Shown here piece after piece: positions 7,800 through 16,609 of a stretch of 64,000 nt of DNA. The notes under the pieces are model-generated. The model saw only the letters and a list, made by a program, of their open reading frames with translations. It was not told the DNA's origin and did no database searches. How positions within the stretch are numbered: position 1 is the first letter of the stretch; each line of letters begins with the position of its first letter. Position numbers and translations under genes: made by a program. The DNA comes from Amycolatopsis decaplanina DSM 44594 (GTDB lineage: Bacteria; Actinomycetota; Actinomycetes; Mycobacteriales; Pseudonocardiaceae). Where the stretch lies: positions 115,328-179,327 of the forward strand of contig NZ_AOHO01000055.1 in NCBI RefSeq assembly GCF_000342005.1, read 5' to 3'.

Positions 7800-9914
7800 G
7801 TGTCCGAACCTCGGGTCAGACGGGCCGAGATCGCCATCGAGCAAGCCCATGTGGACACCGTCTACACCCGGCTCGCCGAACTGCGAGCCCAGGCTGAGGC
7901 CATGCGTACCAAGGGCTATGAGATCGGCCATGGCGCCGGGCGGGAAGCCATCTTCGAGCAGGCGTCGATGCTGTTCGAACGGGACATGATGGTGTACCAC
8001 GCCAATCAGACCCTCCAGACCCTCGACGCTGAGTACGAGGGACTGGTGTTCGGCAGGCTCGACCACCTCGACAACGAGCACATCTACGTCGGCCGTCTCG
8101 GCATCCGCGACGCCGAGTTCGACAACCTCGTCACCGACTGGCGAGCGCCCGCGGCCGCGGCGTTCTACCAGGCGACGGCCGAGGAGCCGATGGACGTCGT
8201 CCGGCGCCGGGTGATCCGGTGCTCCGGCCAGAACGTGCTCGACGTCGACGACGACGTCCTGATCGCCGACGCGGTCCCCGAGAACATGCAGATCGTGGGC
8301 GAGGGCGCGCTGATGGCCGCGCTCGGCCGGTCGCGTGGCGAGAAGATGCGGGACATCGTCGCGACCATCCAGAAGGAGCAGGACGAGGTCATCCGCGCGC
8401 CGTGGCGCGGTGTCACGGAGATCACCGGCGGCCCAGGCACCGGTAAGACCGCGGTCGCGCTGCACCGCGCGGCGTACCTGCTCTACCGCCATCGCCGCCA
8501 GCTCGGCGGCGCGGGCGTGCTGGTGATCGGCCCGTCCGGGGTGTTCACCAGCTACATCTCGCGGGTGCTGCCGTCGATGGGTGAGACGAACGTCGAACTG
8601 CGCGCGCTCGGCGAGGTCCTCGACGGCCTCGAAGCGACCCGGCAGGACCCGGCTCCCCTGGCGGCGATCAAGGGATCGCTGCGGATGCGCAAGATCCTGC
8701 TGCGCGCGCTGCGGGACACGCCGGAAGAGGCGCCCGAGGACATGAAGATCGTCTACCGCGGCGAGGTGCTGCGGCTGAACGCGCGCGAACTCGACAAGGT
8801 ACGCCGCAAGGTGCACACCGCGGGCGGACCGCCGAACCGGTCGCGGATCCGCGCCGCCGAACTGCTGCTCGACGCGCTCGCCGCGAAGGCCGAGCAGCAC
8901 GCGAAGGACGACGGCCGTCAGATCGACAAGGCCGAGCTGATCACCGAGCTCGGCGAGCGCATCGAGTTCCACCGGTTCCTGGTGGTCTGGTGGCCGATCC
9001 TGTACCCGGCGCAGATCCTGCGGTGGCTCGGCACCGAGAAGCGGCTCGCCTCCGCGGCGAAGGGCCTGCTCAACCGCAACGAGATCAGCATGCTCGCGGC
9101 CGACTTCGCCGACCGCTCACGCGGCTGGACCATCGCGGACGTCGCCCTCCTCGACGAGCTGCGCGTCCTGATCGGCTCGCCGCCCAAGAGCCGCCGTGCC
9201 CGCCAGAACGTCGAGGTCAACCCGGAGCGCGGCGGCGCCCCGACCCGGCCCGAGCACTACGACGAGTACTCGCACGTGGTCGTCGACGAGTCGCAGGACC
9301 TCTCGCCGATGCAGTGGCGGATGGTCGGGCGGCGCGGCAAGTACGCGAGCTGGACCGTGGTCGGCGACCCGGTGCAGAGTTCGTGGCCGGATCCGGCCGA
9401 GGCCGCGATGGCGCGGGATCAGGCCTTCGGGCTCAAGACGACGCGACGCCGGTTCACCCTGCGCACCAACTACCGGAACTCGGCGGAGATCTTCGACCTG
9501 GCCGCGAAGGTCGTCGCAGGGCACGCCGAGGCCGACGAGCTTCCGCGCGCGGTGCGGCAGACCGGCATCACCCCGGAGGTCCGGCCCGTCGAGGCTTCCG
9601 GGCTGGAGGCGGCGACACAGGCCGCGGTGAAGGAACTGATGGGGACCGTCGAAGGCACCGTCGGCGTGATCACCGCCATGGACCGGGTTCCCGAGGTCGA
9701 GGGCTGGCTCGCCGAGCTTTCGGACGAGCGGCTCAAGGTCGTCGGCAGCCTCGACTCCAAGGGCCTCGAGTACGACGCCGTCGTACTGGTGGAGCCCAAC
9801 GACCTCATCACGGAGTCGACCACCGGACGCCGGGTGCTGTACGTCGCGCTGACCCGCGCGACCCAGCAGCTGACCGTCCTGGCTTCCAACCCCGATTGGA
9901 TCCCCGCGGCCTGA
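7800..9914 (+). CDS. helD: HelD/HelR-type UvrD-like ATPase (RNA polymerase recycling factor)
   Basis: 704-residue superfamily 1 helicase-like protein. The N-terminus is a long helical arm (residues 1-70), followed by a family-specific insert (LDHLDNEHIYVGRLGI). The Walker A motif GGPGTGKTAVALHRAAY is at about residue 211; later motifs are DESQDLSPMQW (motif II), VGDPVQSSW, LRTNYRNSAEI, KGLEYDAVVLVEP and YVALTRATQQL. HelD proteins remove stalled RNA polymerase from DNA, and the actinobacterial HelR members protect against rifamycins. GTG start with AGGAG eight bases upstream. I found no clear rifamycin-associated element upstream. Confidence 0.9.
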   Translation: MSEPRVRRAEIAIEQAHVDTVYTRLAELRAQAEAMRTKGYEIGHGAGREAIFEQASMLFERDMMVYHANQTLQTLDAEYEGLVFGRLDHLDNEHIYVGRLGIRDAEFDNLVTDWRAPAAAAFYQATAEEPMDVVRRRVIRCSGQNVLDVDDDVLIADAVPENMQIVGEGALMAALGRSRGEKMRDIVATIQKEQDEVIRAPWRGVTEITGGPGTGKTAVALHRAAYLLYRHRRQLGGAGVLVIGPSGVFTSYISRVLPSMGETNVELRALGEVLDGLEATRQDPAPLAAIKGSLRMRKILLRALRDTPEEAPEDMKIVYRGEVLRLNARELDKVRRKVHTAGGPPNRSRIRAAELLLDALAAKAEQHAKDDGRQIDKAELITELGERIEFHRFLVVWWPILYPAQILRWLGTEKRLASAAKGLLNRNEISMLAADFADRSRGWTIADVALLDELRVLIGSPPKSRRARQNVEVNPERGGAPTRPEHYDEYSHVVVDESQDLSPMQWRMVGRRGKYASWTVVGDPVQSSWPDPAEAAMARDQAFGLKTTRRRFTLRTNYRNSAEIFDLAAKVVAGHAEADELPRAVRQTGITPEVRPVEASGLEAATQAAVKELMGTVEGTVGVITAMDRVPEVEGWLAELSDERLKVVGSLDSKGLEYDAVVLVEPNDLITESTTGRRVLYVALTRATQQLTVLASNPDWIPAA

Positions 9915-9919
9915 CCCCC

Positions 9920-9984
9920 CGCAATTCGGCACCAGGTTGCGATGGTTCGCATTACCGACCATCGCAACCTGGTGCCGAATTGCG
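9920..9984. terminator. 27-bp perfect inverted repeat after helD
   Basis: Arms 9920-9946 and 9958-9984 (start CGCAATTCGGCACC), loop 11 bases, five bases beyond the helD stop codon. It lies between convergent genes and is probably a bidirectional terminator. It belongs to neither family A nor family B. Confidence 0.85.
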
Positions 9985-10005
9985 TGAGGGGCGGGCGCGA
10001 AAAAG

Positions 10006-10055
10006 CTGAAGGGCTCCTTCAGGACACTGGTGAATGCCCTGAAGGAGCCCTTCAG
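10006..10055. terminator. 18-bp stem-loop, family B-like
   Basis: Arms 10006-10023 (starts CTGAAGGGCTCC) and 10038-10055, with a 14-base loop. The second hairpin in the same convergent gap; its GAAGG-CTCC core resembles family B palindromes. Confidence 0.8.
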
Positions 10056-10116
10056 ACCCCCGGTGAGTGAACGATGTGGGGACGCATCTCACGTCCAGGG
10101 GTATTTCTAGCGCCTC

Positions 10117-10169
10117 TTCGTTGTTCGGTGTCACGGCGTTTTCACCGAACAACAACGCCGAACAACGAA
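10117..10169. other. Nested inverted repeats with two mutually exclusive hairpins
   Basis: TTCGTTGTTCGG at 10117-10128 pairs with 10158-10169. Alternatively TTGTTCGGTG at 10121-10130 pairs with 10143-10152. Both cannot form at once. The element lies 11 bp beyond the stop codon of the WD40 protein gene and may be its terminator. Confidence 0.65.
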
Positions 10170-10179
10170 TCGGCCGTGG

Positions 10180-13100
10180 TCACGGGCACGGAGGCCGGTA
10201 ATCGAGCCCCGGCAGGTGTTGTTCCCACTCGCCTGCCGTGATCCGCGGGTACACGGTCGCGCAGATGCGTTCGGCGGCCCGTTCGGGGCTGGTCTCCCAC
10301 AACCGCACGCTGCCGTCCGCGACCGAACCCGCGAGGGTGTGCCCATCGGGGGCGAACGCCACGGCGTTGACCCGGTCGACATCGTCGGTCAGGTTCGCCG
10401 ACTCGCGGACCGATCCCGGATCGGAGACATCCCATAGTCGCACGGACCGGTCGTAGCTGCCGGTCGAGAAGGTCTTCCTGTCCCCGCTGAACGCGACCGA
10501 GATGACGTTGTCGGTGTGCCCCGCCAGCAGCGCGACCTCCCTGGGAGCCGCCGGGTCCGTCACGTCCCAAAGCCGGCCGGTGCGGTCGGCGCTGCCGGTG
10601 GCGGCGAGTTTGCCGTCCGGGCTGAAGGCCACGGAGAACACCGTGTCGGAGTGCCCCTTCAGTACCGAAAGCGGCTTCGGCGCCTTCGCCATGGAGACGT
10701 CCCACAACCGCGCGGTGTGGTCCCAGCCGCCGCTGAGCAGGGTGCGGCCGTCCGGGCTGAACGCGAGCGAATGGACGTCGTCCTCGTGCCCGGTGAGGGT
10801 CGCGAGCTCGACGGGTCGCCGGATGTCGGCCACGTCCCACAGCTTCACCGTGTGCCCCGAGCCCGCGGTCGCGAGCGTCCGCCCGTCCGGGCTGAACGCG
10901 ACGGGGTCGATCTCCTCCTCCGGCCGGTAGAAGACGCCCGTGTCGACCGGCTGGCGCGGATCGGTGACGTCGATCAGCCGCATCGTGTGATCCCAGGAGC
11001 CGGCGGCGAGCGTCCGGCCGTCCGGGCTGAACGCGAGACCGCAGACACCTTGCCCGAAGCCCGTGACCTTGCTCAGCTCGCGCGGGTTCCGGGTGTCGGC
11101 TACGTCGACCAGGCGCACCGCCCCGTCCTGGCTGCCGGTGGCCAGCAGTTTCCCGTCGGAGCTGAACACCGCCCGGCAGGCCGACCTCGCCGGACCGCTG
11201 ATCGCGGGCCCCGGCAGATCCCACAGCCGCACCGTCTGGTCGTCGCTCGCGGTCACCAGCGTGCGGCCGTCCGGGGAGAACACCGCCCAGACCACGGCCG
11301 CGGTGTGCCCGATGAGGGCCGGTTTCTCTCGTGGCTTCGCCGGATCGGTGACGTCCCACAGTCGCGCGGCGCGGTCGAAACCGGTCGTGGCCAGGGTCGT
11401 CCCGTCGGGGCTGAACGCCACGGAACGCACGATGGTCTTGTGCGCGGCCATCGTGCCCAGCGGCGACGGCGCCATCGGGTCGGCGACGTTCCACAGGCGC
11501 GCGGTCTGGTCGATGCTCGCGGTGGCCAGCGTCCGGCCGTCCGGGCTGAACACCGCGGAGTGGACACCGGCGGTGTGTCCGTTCACCACTCCGAGTGGCC
11601 TGGCCTTGAGCGGGTCGGCGACGTCCCACAGCCTCGCGGTCTTGTCGGCGCCGGTCGAGACGAGTGTCCGCCCGTCGGGGGCATAGGCGAGACCGTTGAT
11701 GTTGCCGGTGTGCCCGGTGAGGGTGGCCACCGGCACCGGTTTCGCGAGATCCCGGACGTCGAACAGGCGCACCGTGCCGTCGCCGTCCGCGGTGGCGAGC
11801 ACCGCCGCCTTCGGGCTGAACGCCACCGCGTTGACCCGGCTCGGATGCTCCCCGGCCACCACCCCCGGCCGGGGTTTCGCCGGATCGGCGACGTTCCACA
11901 GCCGCGCGGTCTTGTCCCAGCCCGCCGTCGCGACCGCGGCGCCGTCTGCGCTGAACGCCACCGAGTTGACGTTCGCGGTGTGACCGGACAGCGTGGCCAG
12001 TTCGGTCGGGCGGTGGGGGTCCTTGACGTCCCACAGCTTCGCGGTCTGGTCCCAGCTGCCGGTCACCATCACCTGACCGTCGCCGCGCAAGGCGGTCGCG
12101 TTGACCCGGTGTCCGTGCCCGCGGACACCGGTCGAGTACGGCGACTCGAACATCCCGAGCACGCTGCCGCGCGTGTCCACGCTCGGATCGACGCGGTACG
12201 CCGCCAGCGCGAGCTGCGCGGCCAGCGCCGGGTTCGTCGTCCGCATCTCGATGGCCTGCCCTGCGACCTTCTGCGCGAGCGCGCTGTTGCGCTGGCCGGT
12301 CGCGGTCTGCTCGGCCCGGACGGCGTACACCATCGCCGCCGTCGCCAGCACCAGCAGGACGGCCAGGAGCGCGACCAGCTGGCGCAGCCGCCGGGTGCGG
12401 CGCCGCGCGACGGTCTGCTCGTGGTTCTCGATCGCCTCGCTCGCCTCGAGGAACCGGCGTTCACGCTGGGACAGCGCGCTGTCGTGCTCCCCCGCCCACT
12501 CCCTGGCGATGGACAGCCGTGCGCCGCGGTAGAGCCAGCCGTCGTCACGGCCGACCGATTCCCACGCGTCGGTCGCCTCGGTGAGCTGGCGGTGCACGCG
12601 CAGCCCCTCACGATCCTCGGCGAGCCATTCACGCAGGCGCGGCCAGCCACGGATCAGCGCCTCGTGCGCGATCTCGATCCCGTTGTCGTCGAGGGTGACC
12701 AGCCGCGAAGACGCGAGCCTGTCCAACACGACGGCGACGTCCGGGTCGTCGGCGTCCACCTCGTCGCGGGTGATGCGGCGTTTGGTGTCCTCGGTGCCTT
12801 CGCCGAGCGCGGTCATCCGCAGGAAGATTTGGTTCGCCAGCCGCTGCTGGTGTTCGCTCAGCGCGGTGAAGGTGTGCTCGGAGGTCTGCGCGACCGACCG
12901 TTCGATCCCGCCGGTGGACTCGTAGCCGGTGAGGGTGAGGGTGTTGCCGTGGCGGCGGCGCCAGGTCTCCAGCAGCGCGTGCGAAAGCAACGGCAGCACG
13001 CCGGGCTGCCCGGTCGCGTCGGCGACGAGCCGCGAGACCAGCGCGTTCTCGACGCGGTACCCGGCGTCGATCGCCGGCCGCGAGATGGCCTGCCGCAGCT

Positions 13101-14001
13101 CCTCGGTGCTCATCGGGCCGACGAGGACCTGCGCGTCCTGCATGGCCTCGACCAGCTCGGGATGCCGCGCGCAGTGCGTGTAGAAGTCGGTGCGGATGCC
13201 GAGGACGACCCGGATCCGGCTCTCCGGCTCGGTCGTAGCGGTGACCAGCGCGGACAGGAAGGCCGCCCGCTCGTCGGCGTCCTGGCAGAGCGTGAAGACC
13301 TCTTCGAACTGGTCGACGACCAGCACGACGTCGCCCTCGCGGTCGGCGACCAGCCGACGGGCGGCGAGGCCGAGGTCGCGCGGATGCCCGGTGAACTCGG
13401 TGAGCGGCCCGCCGGACGCGGCGCCGAACTGGACTGCGCACTCGTGCAGCGGCCGTGAACCGGGGGTCATCAGCAAGGTCACGGAGGTCACTGAGGTCAC
13501 CGAGGTCACTGCGAGCGCCGGGAGCAGACCCGCCCGGAGCAAGGACGACTTACCGGAACCGGAAGCCCCCAGAACCGCCAAGAATCGTTGACCCGAAAGC
13601 CTCGTGACGAGTTTTCCGACAAGTCGTTCGCGACCGAAGAATCGGCTCGCGTCATCCGGTCCGAATGCGGTCAGTCCGATATAAGGGGCCGGTTCCCCAT
13701 TCAGTGGGGCAACCGGTGAATCATCGGCCCCGTCGCGTGTCCGCTCGGTCACGTCGTGCCATCGGGCCTGCCACTCCTCTTCGGAACCGTCGCACGCCCG
13801 GACGTAGGCCAACGTGACCGCCAAGCTGGGCATTTTCTTCCCGCCGGCGGCTTCGGAGAGAGTGCCCGCGGAGTAGTGGGCGCGCCTGCCCAACTCCCGA
13901 TACGTCGGGTTCCCCGCCTTCTCCCGCAGGCGCCGGAGATCGGCGGCGAACCCCAGCAACGGATCGTCACCGGGGTCCAAAGGTCGCTCCGGACGCGGCA
14001 C
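10180..14001 (-). CDS. Large nSTAND-like NTPase with N-terminal helix-turn-helix, membrane helix and 14 WD40 repeats
   Basis: 1273-residue protein. Residues about 10-80 form an XRE-like DNA-binding domain (YRELGRRAHYSAGTLSEAAGGKKMPS). A P-loop follows (GASGSGKS, 145-152) with Walker B VVLVVDQFEE, typical of the novel-STAND group. One hydrophobic helix lies at about 537-560. Then come 14 WD40 repeats ending in variants of RLWDVADP, enough for two seven-bladed propellers. I chose the GTG at 14001, preceded by AAAGGA; the frame is open further upstream without similarity. Such proteins are proposed signalling or conflict-system switches; the trigger here is unknown. It is convergent with helD and divergent from the monooxygenase gene. 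Confidence 0.88.
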   Translation of the reverse strand: MPRPERPLDPGDDPLLGFAADLRRLREKAGNPTYRELGRRAHYSAGTLSEAAGGKKMPSLAVTLAYVRACDGSEEEWQARWHDVTERTRDGADDSPVAPLNGEPAPYIGLTAFGPDDASRFFGRERLVGKLVTRLSGQRFLAVLGASGSGKSSLLRAGLLPALAVTSVTSVTSVTLLMTPGSRPLHECAVQFGAASGGPLTEFTGHPRDLGLAARRLVADREGDVVLVVDQFEEVFTLCQDADERAAFLSALVTATTEPESRIRVVLGIRTDFYTHCARHPELVEAMQDAQVLVGPMSTEELRQAISRPAIDAGYRVENALVSRLVADATGQPGVLPLLSHALLETWRRRHGNTLTLTGYESTGGIERSVAQTSEHTFTALSEHQQRLANQIFLRMTALGEGTEDTKRRITRDEVDADDPDVAVVLDRLASSRLVTLDDNGIEIAHEALIRGWPRLREWLAEDREGLRVHRQLTEATDAWESVGRDDGWLYRGARLSIAREWAGEHDSALSQRERRFLEASEAIENHEQTVARRRTRRLRQLVALLAVLLVLATAAMVYAVRAEQTATGQRNSALAQKVAGQAIEMRTTNPALAAQLALAAYRVDPSVDTRGSVLGMFESPYSTGVRGHGHRVNATALRGDGQVMVTGSWDQTAKLWDVKDPHRPTELATLSGHTANVNSVAFSADGAAVATAGWDKTARLWNVADPAKPRPGVVAGEHPSRVNAVAFSPKAAVLATADGDGTVRLFDVRDLAKPVPVATLTGHTGNINGLAYAPDGRTLVSTGADKTARLWDVADPLKARPLGVVNGHTAGVHSAVFSPDGRTLATASIDQTARLWNVADPMAPSPLGTMAAHKTIVRSVAFSPDGTTLATTGFDRAARLWDVTDPAKPREKPALIGHTAAVVWAVFSPDGRTLVTASDDQTVRLWDLPGPAISGPARSACRAVFSSDGKLLATGSQDGAVRLVDVADTRNPRELSKVTGFGQGVCGLAFSPDGRTLAAGSWDHTMRLIDVTDPRQPVDTGVFYRPEEEIDPVAFSPDGRTLATAGSGHTVKLWDVADIRRPVELATLTGHEDDVHSLAFSPDGRTLLSGGWDHTARLWDVSMAKAPKPLSVLKGHSDTVFSVAFSPDGKLAATGSADRTGRLWDVTDPAAPREVALLAGHTDNVISVAFSGDRKTFSTGSYDRSVRLWDVSDPGSVRESANLTDDVDRVNAVAFAPDGHTLAGSVADGSVRLWETSPERAAERICATVYPRITAGEWEQHLPGLDYRPPCP
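13479..13509. repeat. Nine-base tandem repeat inside the NTPase gene
   Basis: About three and a half copies of a GAGGTCACT-like unit encode the peptide VTSVTSVTSVT at residues 165-175, directly after the P-loop helix. Copy number could change in frame by replication slippage. Confidence 0.85.
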
Positions 14002-14175
14002 CCTCAATCCTTTCTTTTCAGTGGTTTTCCCACGGTCGCATTCGGGGGCAACCGTACCGTGGAAACGGGGATCCCCACCGAGTACCGGGCACGTCGCAGC
14101 GGTTGATTTCGATCGATTGACAGGTGCAGTGATGTCACGGGAAGGGATCGGTGGCCCGCCGCGTTGTACCAGGGC

Positions 14176-15171
14176 GTGACCTCTTTGCCTGACATCCCGC
14201 TGTCCGTGCTCGACCTCTCGCCCGTCGTGGCCGGGGGCGGTGTGGCCGATTCGCTGCGCAACACCCTCGACCTCGCCCGCCGGACCGAAGCCCTCGGCTA
14301 CCACCGGTACTGGCTCGCCGAGCACCACAACATGCCCGGGATCGCGAGTTCCGCGACCGCCGTGATGATCGGCCAGGTCGCGGCCGCCACCGAACGCATC
14401 CGGGTCGGTTCCGGCGGGATCATGCTGCCGAACCACGCGCCGCTGGTGGTGGCCGAGCAGTTCGGCACGCTGGAGGCGTTCCACCCCGGCCGGATCGACC
14501 TCGGCATCGGGCGCGCCCCGGGCACCGACCAGCGGACCGCGCTGGCGCTGCGCGGCCCCGGCGGGCTCACCGCGGAGAACTTCCCGCAGCAGTTCGCCGA
14601 ACTGCTGGCCTACTTCGAGCACTCCGACCAGCGCGCCGTCAACGCCGTGACCGCCGAAGGCAACAAGCCGCCGGTATGGCTGCTCGGGTCGAGCGGCTTC
14701 AGCGCGCGGATGGCGGGCGAACTGGGCCTGCCGTTCTCGTTCGCGCACCACTTCAGCGCCGAGAACACGCTTCCCGCCGTGGCGCTCTACCGCGATTCGT
14801 TCAAACCGTCGGACGTCCTCGACGAGCCGTACGTGATGCTCGGCGTCTCCGTGGTGGCCGCCGAAACCGACGAACGGGCCCAGTACCTGGCCGCCCCCAG
14901 CGGCCTCACGTTCCTCAGCCTGCGCAAAGGCCGCCCCATCCCGCTGCCGACGCCGGAAGAGGCCGCGGCCTACCCGTACACCGACATCGAGCGCGTGTTC
15001 ATCGAGGACCGGGCTTCGAGCAGCGTCATCGGTTCACCCGAGACGGTCCACAAGGGACTCGAGACCTTGCTGGCCGACACGGGGGCGAACGAGCTGATGA
15101 TCACGACCATGGTGCACGACCAGGCGGACCGGGTGCGGTCCTACGAACTGGTGGCCGAACTGGCTCGCTGA
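14176..15171 (+). CDS. Luciferase-like flavin-dependent monooxygenase (LLM class)
   Basis: 331-residue TIM-barrel oxidoreductase using FMN or F420. It contains LSVLDLSPVVAGG at the start, YWLAEHHNMPGIASSATAVMIG, RIRVGSGGIMLPNHAPLVVAEQFGTL, and RIDLGIGRAPGTD. These are hallmarks of the group-1 (YhbW/MsnO8-like) subfamily. The start is uncertain: GTG 14176 gives the usual short N-terminus and TTG 14164 adds four residues; neither has a strong ribosome-binding site. It is divergent from the WD40 gene across about 170 bp. The substrate cannot be inferred. Confidence 0.9.
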   Translation: MTSLPDIPLSVLDLSPVVAGGGVADSLRNTLDLARRTEALGYHRYWLAEHHNMPGIASSATAVMIGQVAAATERIRVGSGGIMLPNHAPLVVAEQFGTLEAFHPGRIDLGIGRAPGTDQRTALALRGPGGLTAENFPQQFAELLAYFEHSDQRAVNAVTAEGNKPPVWLLGSSGFSARMAGELGLPFSFAHHFSAENTLPAVALYRDSFKPSDVLDEPYVMLGVSVVAAETDERAQYLAAPSGLTFLSLRKGRPIPLPTPEEAAAYPYTDIERVFIEDRASSSVIGSPETVHKGLETLLADTGANELMITTMVHDQADRVRSYELVAELAR

Positions 15172-15189
15172 CCGGACCAGGCGCGCTGC

Positions 15190-15232
15190 GAAGGCCTCCT
15201 TCCCTACCTTGAGAGTAGGGAAGGAGGCCTTC
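15190..15232. repeat. Family B-like palindrome
   Basis: 18-bp perfect inverted repeat (arm GAAGGCCTCCTTCCCTAC, 7-base loop), 18 bp beyond the monooxygenase stop codon. It shares the GAAGGCCTCCTT half of family B, with a different apex. Probable terminator. Confidence 0.85.
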
Positions 15233-15270
15233 ACGTACTTCAGGTGACCTAAGCGGCGGACCGTGGTGGG

Positions 15271-15318
15271 GCTCGTGAGTGGTAAGGACGGCTCTAACCG
15301 TCCTTACCACTCACGAGC
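15271..15318. repeat. Palindromic intergenic repeat, family A, copy 2
   Basis: Arms of 21 bp begin GCTCGTGAGTGG; one apical mismatch (C at 15292 opposite A). Confidence 0.88.
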
Positions 15319-15436
15319 CCACCACCACGACACGCCCCGTTTGCCTTACCGCCCTCAATAACCCCACTTGCCACTCACGACCCTCAGACATGTCCTGAAA
15401 GCCACAGGACACTCGACACCCGCTCCGGCCGCCGTT

Positions 15437-15489
15437 TCCGTGAAGGCCTCCTTGAGGGACCCTGGGTCCCTCAAGGAGGCCTTCACGGA
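15437..15489. repeat. Palindromic intergenic repeat, family B, copy 2
   Basis: 24-bp perfect inverted repeat (arm starts TCCGTGAAGGCC) with a 5-base loop CCTGG. Nearly identical to the copies at 3523, 31548 and 42616. Confidence 0.9.
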
Positions 15490-15572
15490 CAGCAGTCCAA
15501 GCGGGTCGCCGCCCCGGCCCGCAGCCACCCCCGCCCCGAACGGCCCATCGCGCCGCCGAACACGAAAGAACG

Positions 15573-15664
15573 GACAAGATCCCCGTCCGCCTTTGTCAGG
15601 AAAAGACAAGAATTCTCCGGTTACCAGGACGTGACGTCTTGATCACACCGAAGTTCTTGTCACC
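15573..15664. promoter_or_regulatory. Cluster of GACAAG/TTCTTGTC half-sites upstream of the mce operon
   Basis: GACAAG (15573), TTTGTC (15592), GACAAGAA (15605) and TTCTTGTCACC (15654) lie in about 90 bp of relatively A/T-rich DNA 150-240 bp before yrbEA. The last shares 11 identical bases with the palindrome upstream of the PucR-type gene (30610-30620). Candidate operator and promoter region. Confidence 0.5.
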
Positions 15665-15814
15665 AGGCAGGCGCGTGATTAGCGTACCGACCAGTAGCAA
15701 ACAGCACGGTAACACCCCGTTGATCCTATTCAACGATTCCGTTCCGCCATTCGGAGCAAAGGAATTGCGCAAGCTGGGGTGTATTCGCCGTGCCCGGAAA
15801 ACGGGAGGGTCGGC

Positions 15815-16609
15815 GTGGGCGTGAAGACTGGCGCACCCTCATTCCCCGGCGCGGGTGCGATCCGGGAGACCGGCAGGCTCTACTCACTCGGTCTCGACGT
15901 CGTCCGCCTGACTTTCCGGCGGCCGTTCCAGGCGCGCGAGCTGATCCAGCAGTTCTGGTTCATCGCGAGTGTGTCGATCCTGCCGACGGCGCTGGTGGCG
16001 ATCCCGTTCGGCGCGGTGATCGCGCTGCACATCGGCTCACTGACCGCGCAGATCGGCGCGCAGTCCTTCACCGGCGCGGCCAGTGTGCTGGCGATCATCC
16101 AGCAGGCCAGCCCGATCGTGACCGCGTTGCTGATCGCGGGCGCCGGCGGATCGGCGATGTGCGCGGACCTCGGATCCCGCACGATCCGCGAGGAGATCGA
16201 CGCGATGGAGGTGCTCGGGGTCTCCCCCATCCAGCGCCTGATCGTGCCGCGCGTGCTCGCCGCGATGGGTGTCGCCGCATTCCTCAATGGAATGGTCAGC
16301 GTGGTCGGCGTCCTCGGCGGTTATTTCTTCAACGTCATCATGCAGAACGGGACACCGGGTGCGTATCTGGCCAGTTTCTCCGCTCTCGCGCAGCTTCCGG
16401 ACCTCTGGATCAGCGAGATCAAAGCGGTCATCTTCGGTTTCGTCGCGGCGATCGTCGCCTCTTATCGCGGGCTCAATCCGAAAGGCGGCCCGAAAGGCGT
16501 CGGTGACGCGGTGAACCAATCAGTGGTGATCACGTTCCTGCTCCTGTTCCTGTTGAACCTCGTGCTGACGACGCTTTACCTGCAGCTCGTCCCGGCGAAG
16601 GGCAGCTGA
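15815..16609 (+). CDS. yrbEA: Mce-system permease YrbEA
   Basis: 264-residue MlaE/YrbE-type integral membrane protein, one of the two permease subunits of the Mce lipid/steroid importer. It has five or so hydrophobic segments and the family core GAGGSAMCADLGSRTIREEIDAMEVLG. The start is ambiguous: GTG at 15815 or 15821, both after GGGAGGG at 15803-15809. It overlaps yrbEB by one base (TGATG). First gene of an operon of eleven genes, with promoter signals likely in the preceding 300 bp. Confidence 0.95.
   Translation: MGVKTGAPSFPGAGAIRETGRLYSLGLDVVRLTFRRPFQARELIQQFWFIASVSILPTALVAIPFGAVIALHIGSLTAQIGAQSFTGAASVLAIIQQASPIVTALLIAGAGGSAMCADLGSRTIREEIDAMEVLGVSPIQRLIVPRVLAAMGVAAFLNGMVSVVGVLGGYFFNVIMQNGTPGAYLASFSALAQLPDLWISEIKAVIFGFVAAIVASYRGLNPKGGPKGVGDAVNQSVVITFLLLFLLNLVLTTLYLQLVPAKGS

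Larger units (their letters stand above)
15172..15572. other. Non-coding interval carrying three palindromes
   Basis: No convincing gene lies between the monooxygenase and the mce operon. The interval holds two family B-type palindromes and one family A palindrome, listed separately. Confidence 0.75.

Noticed and set aside
10516..13458. 980-codon open frame on the plus strand opposite the WD40 gene, and similar long frames at 735-1748, 7692-8972, 32081-35026 and 38433-40742
   Set aside because: They lie antisense to well-supported genes, are rich in Arg/Ala/Gly/Pro and lack similarity. High GC removes stop codons from the opposite strand.
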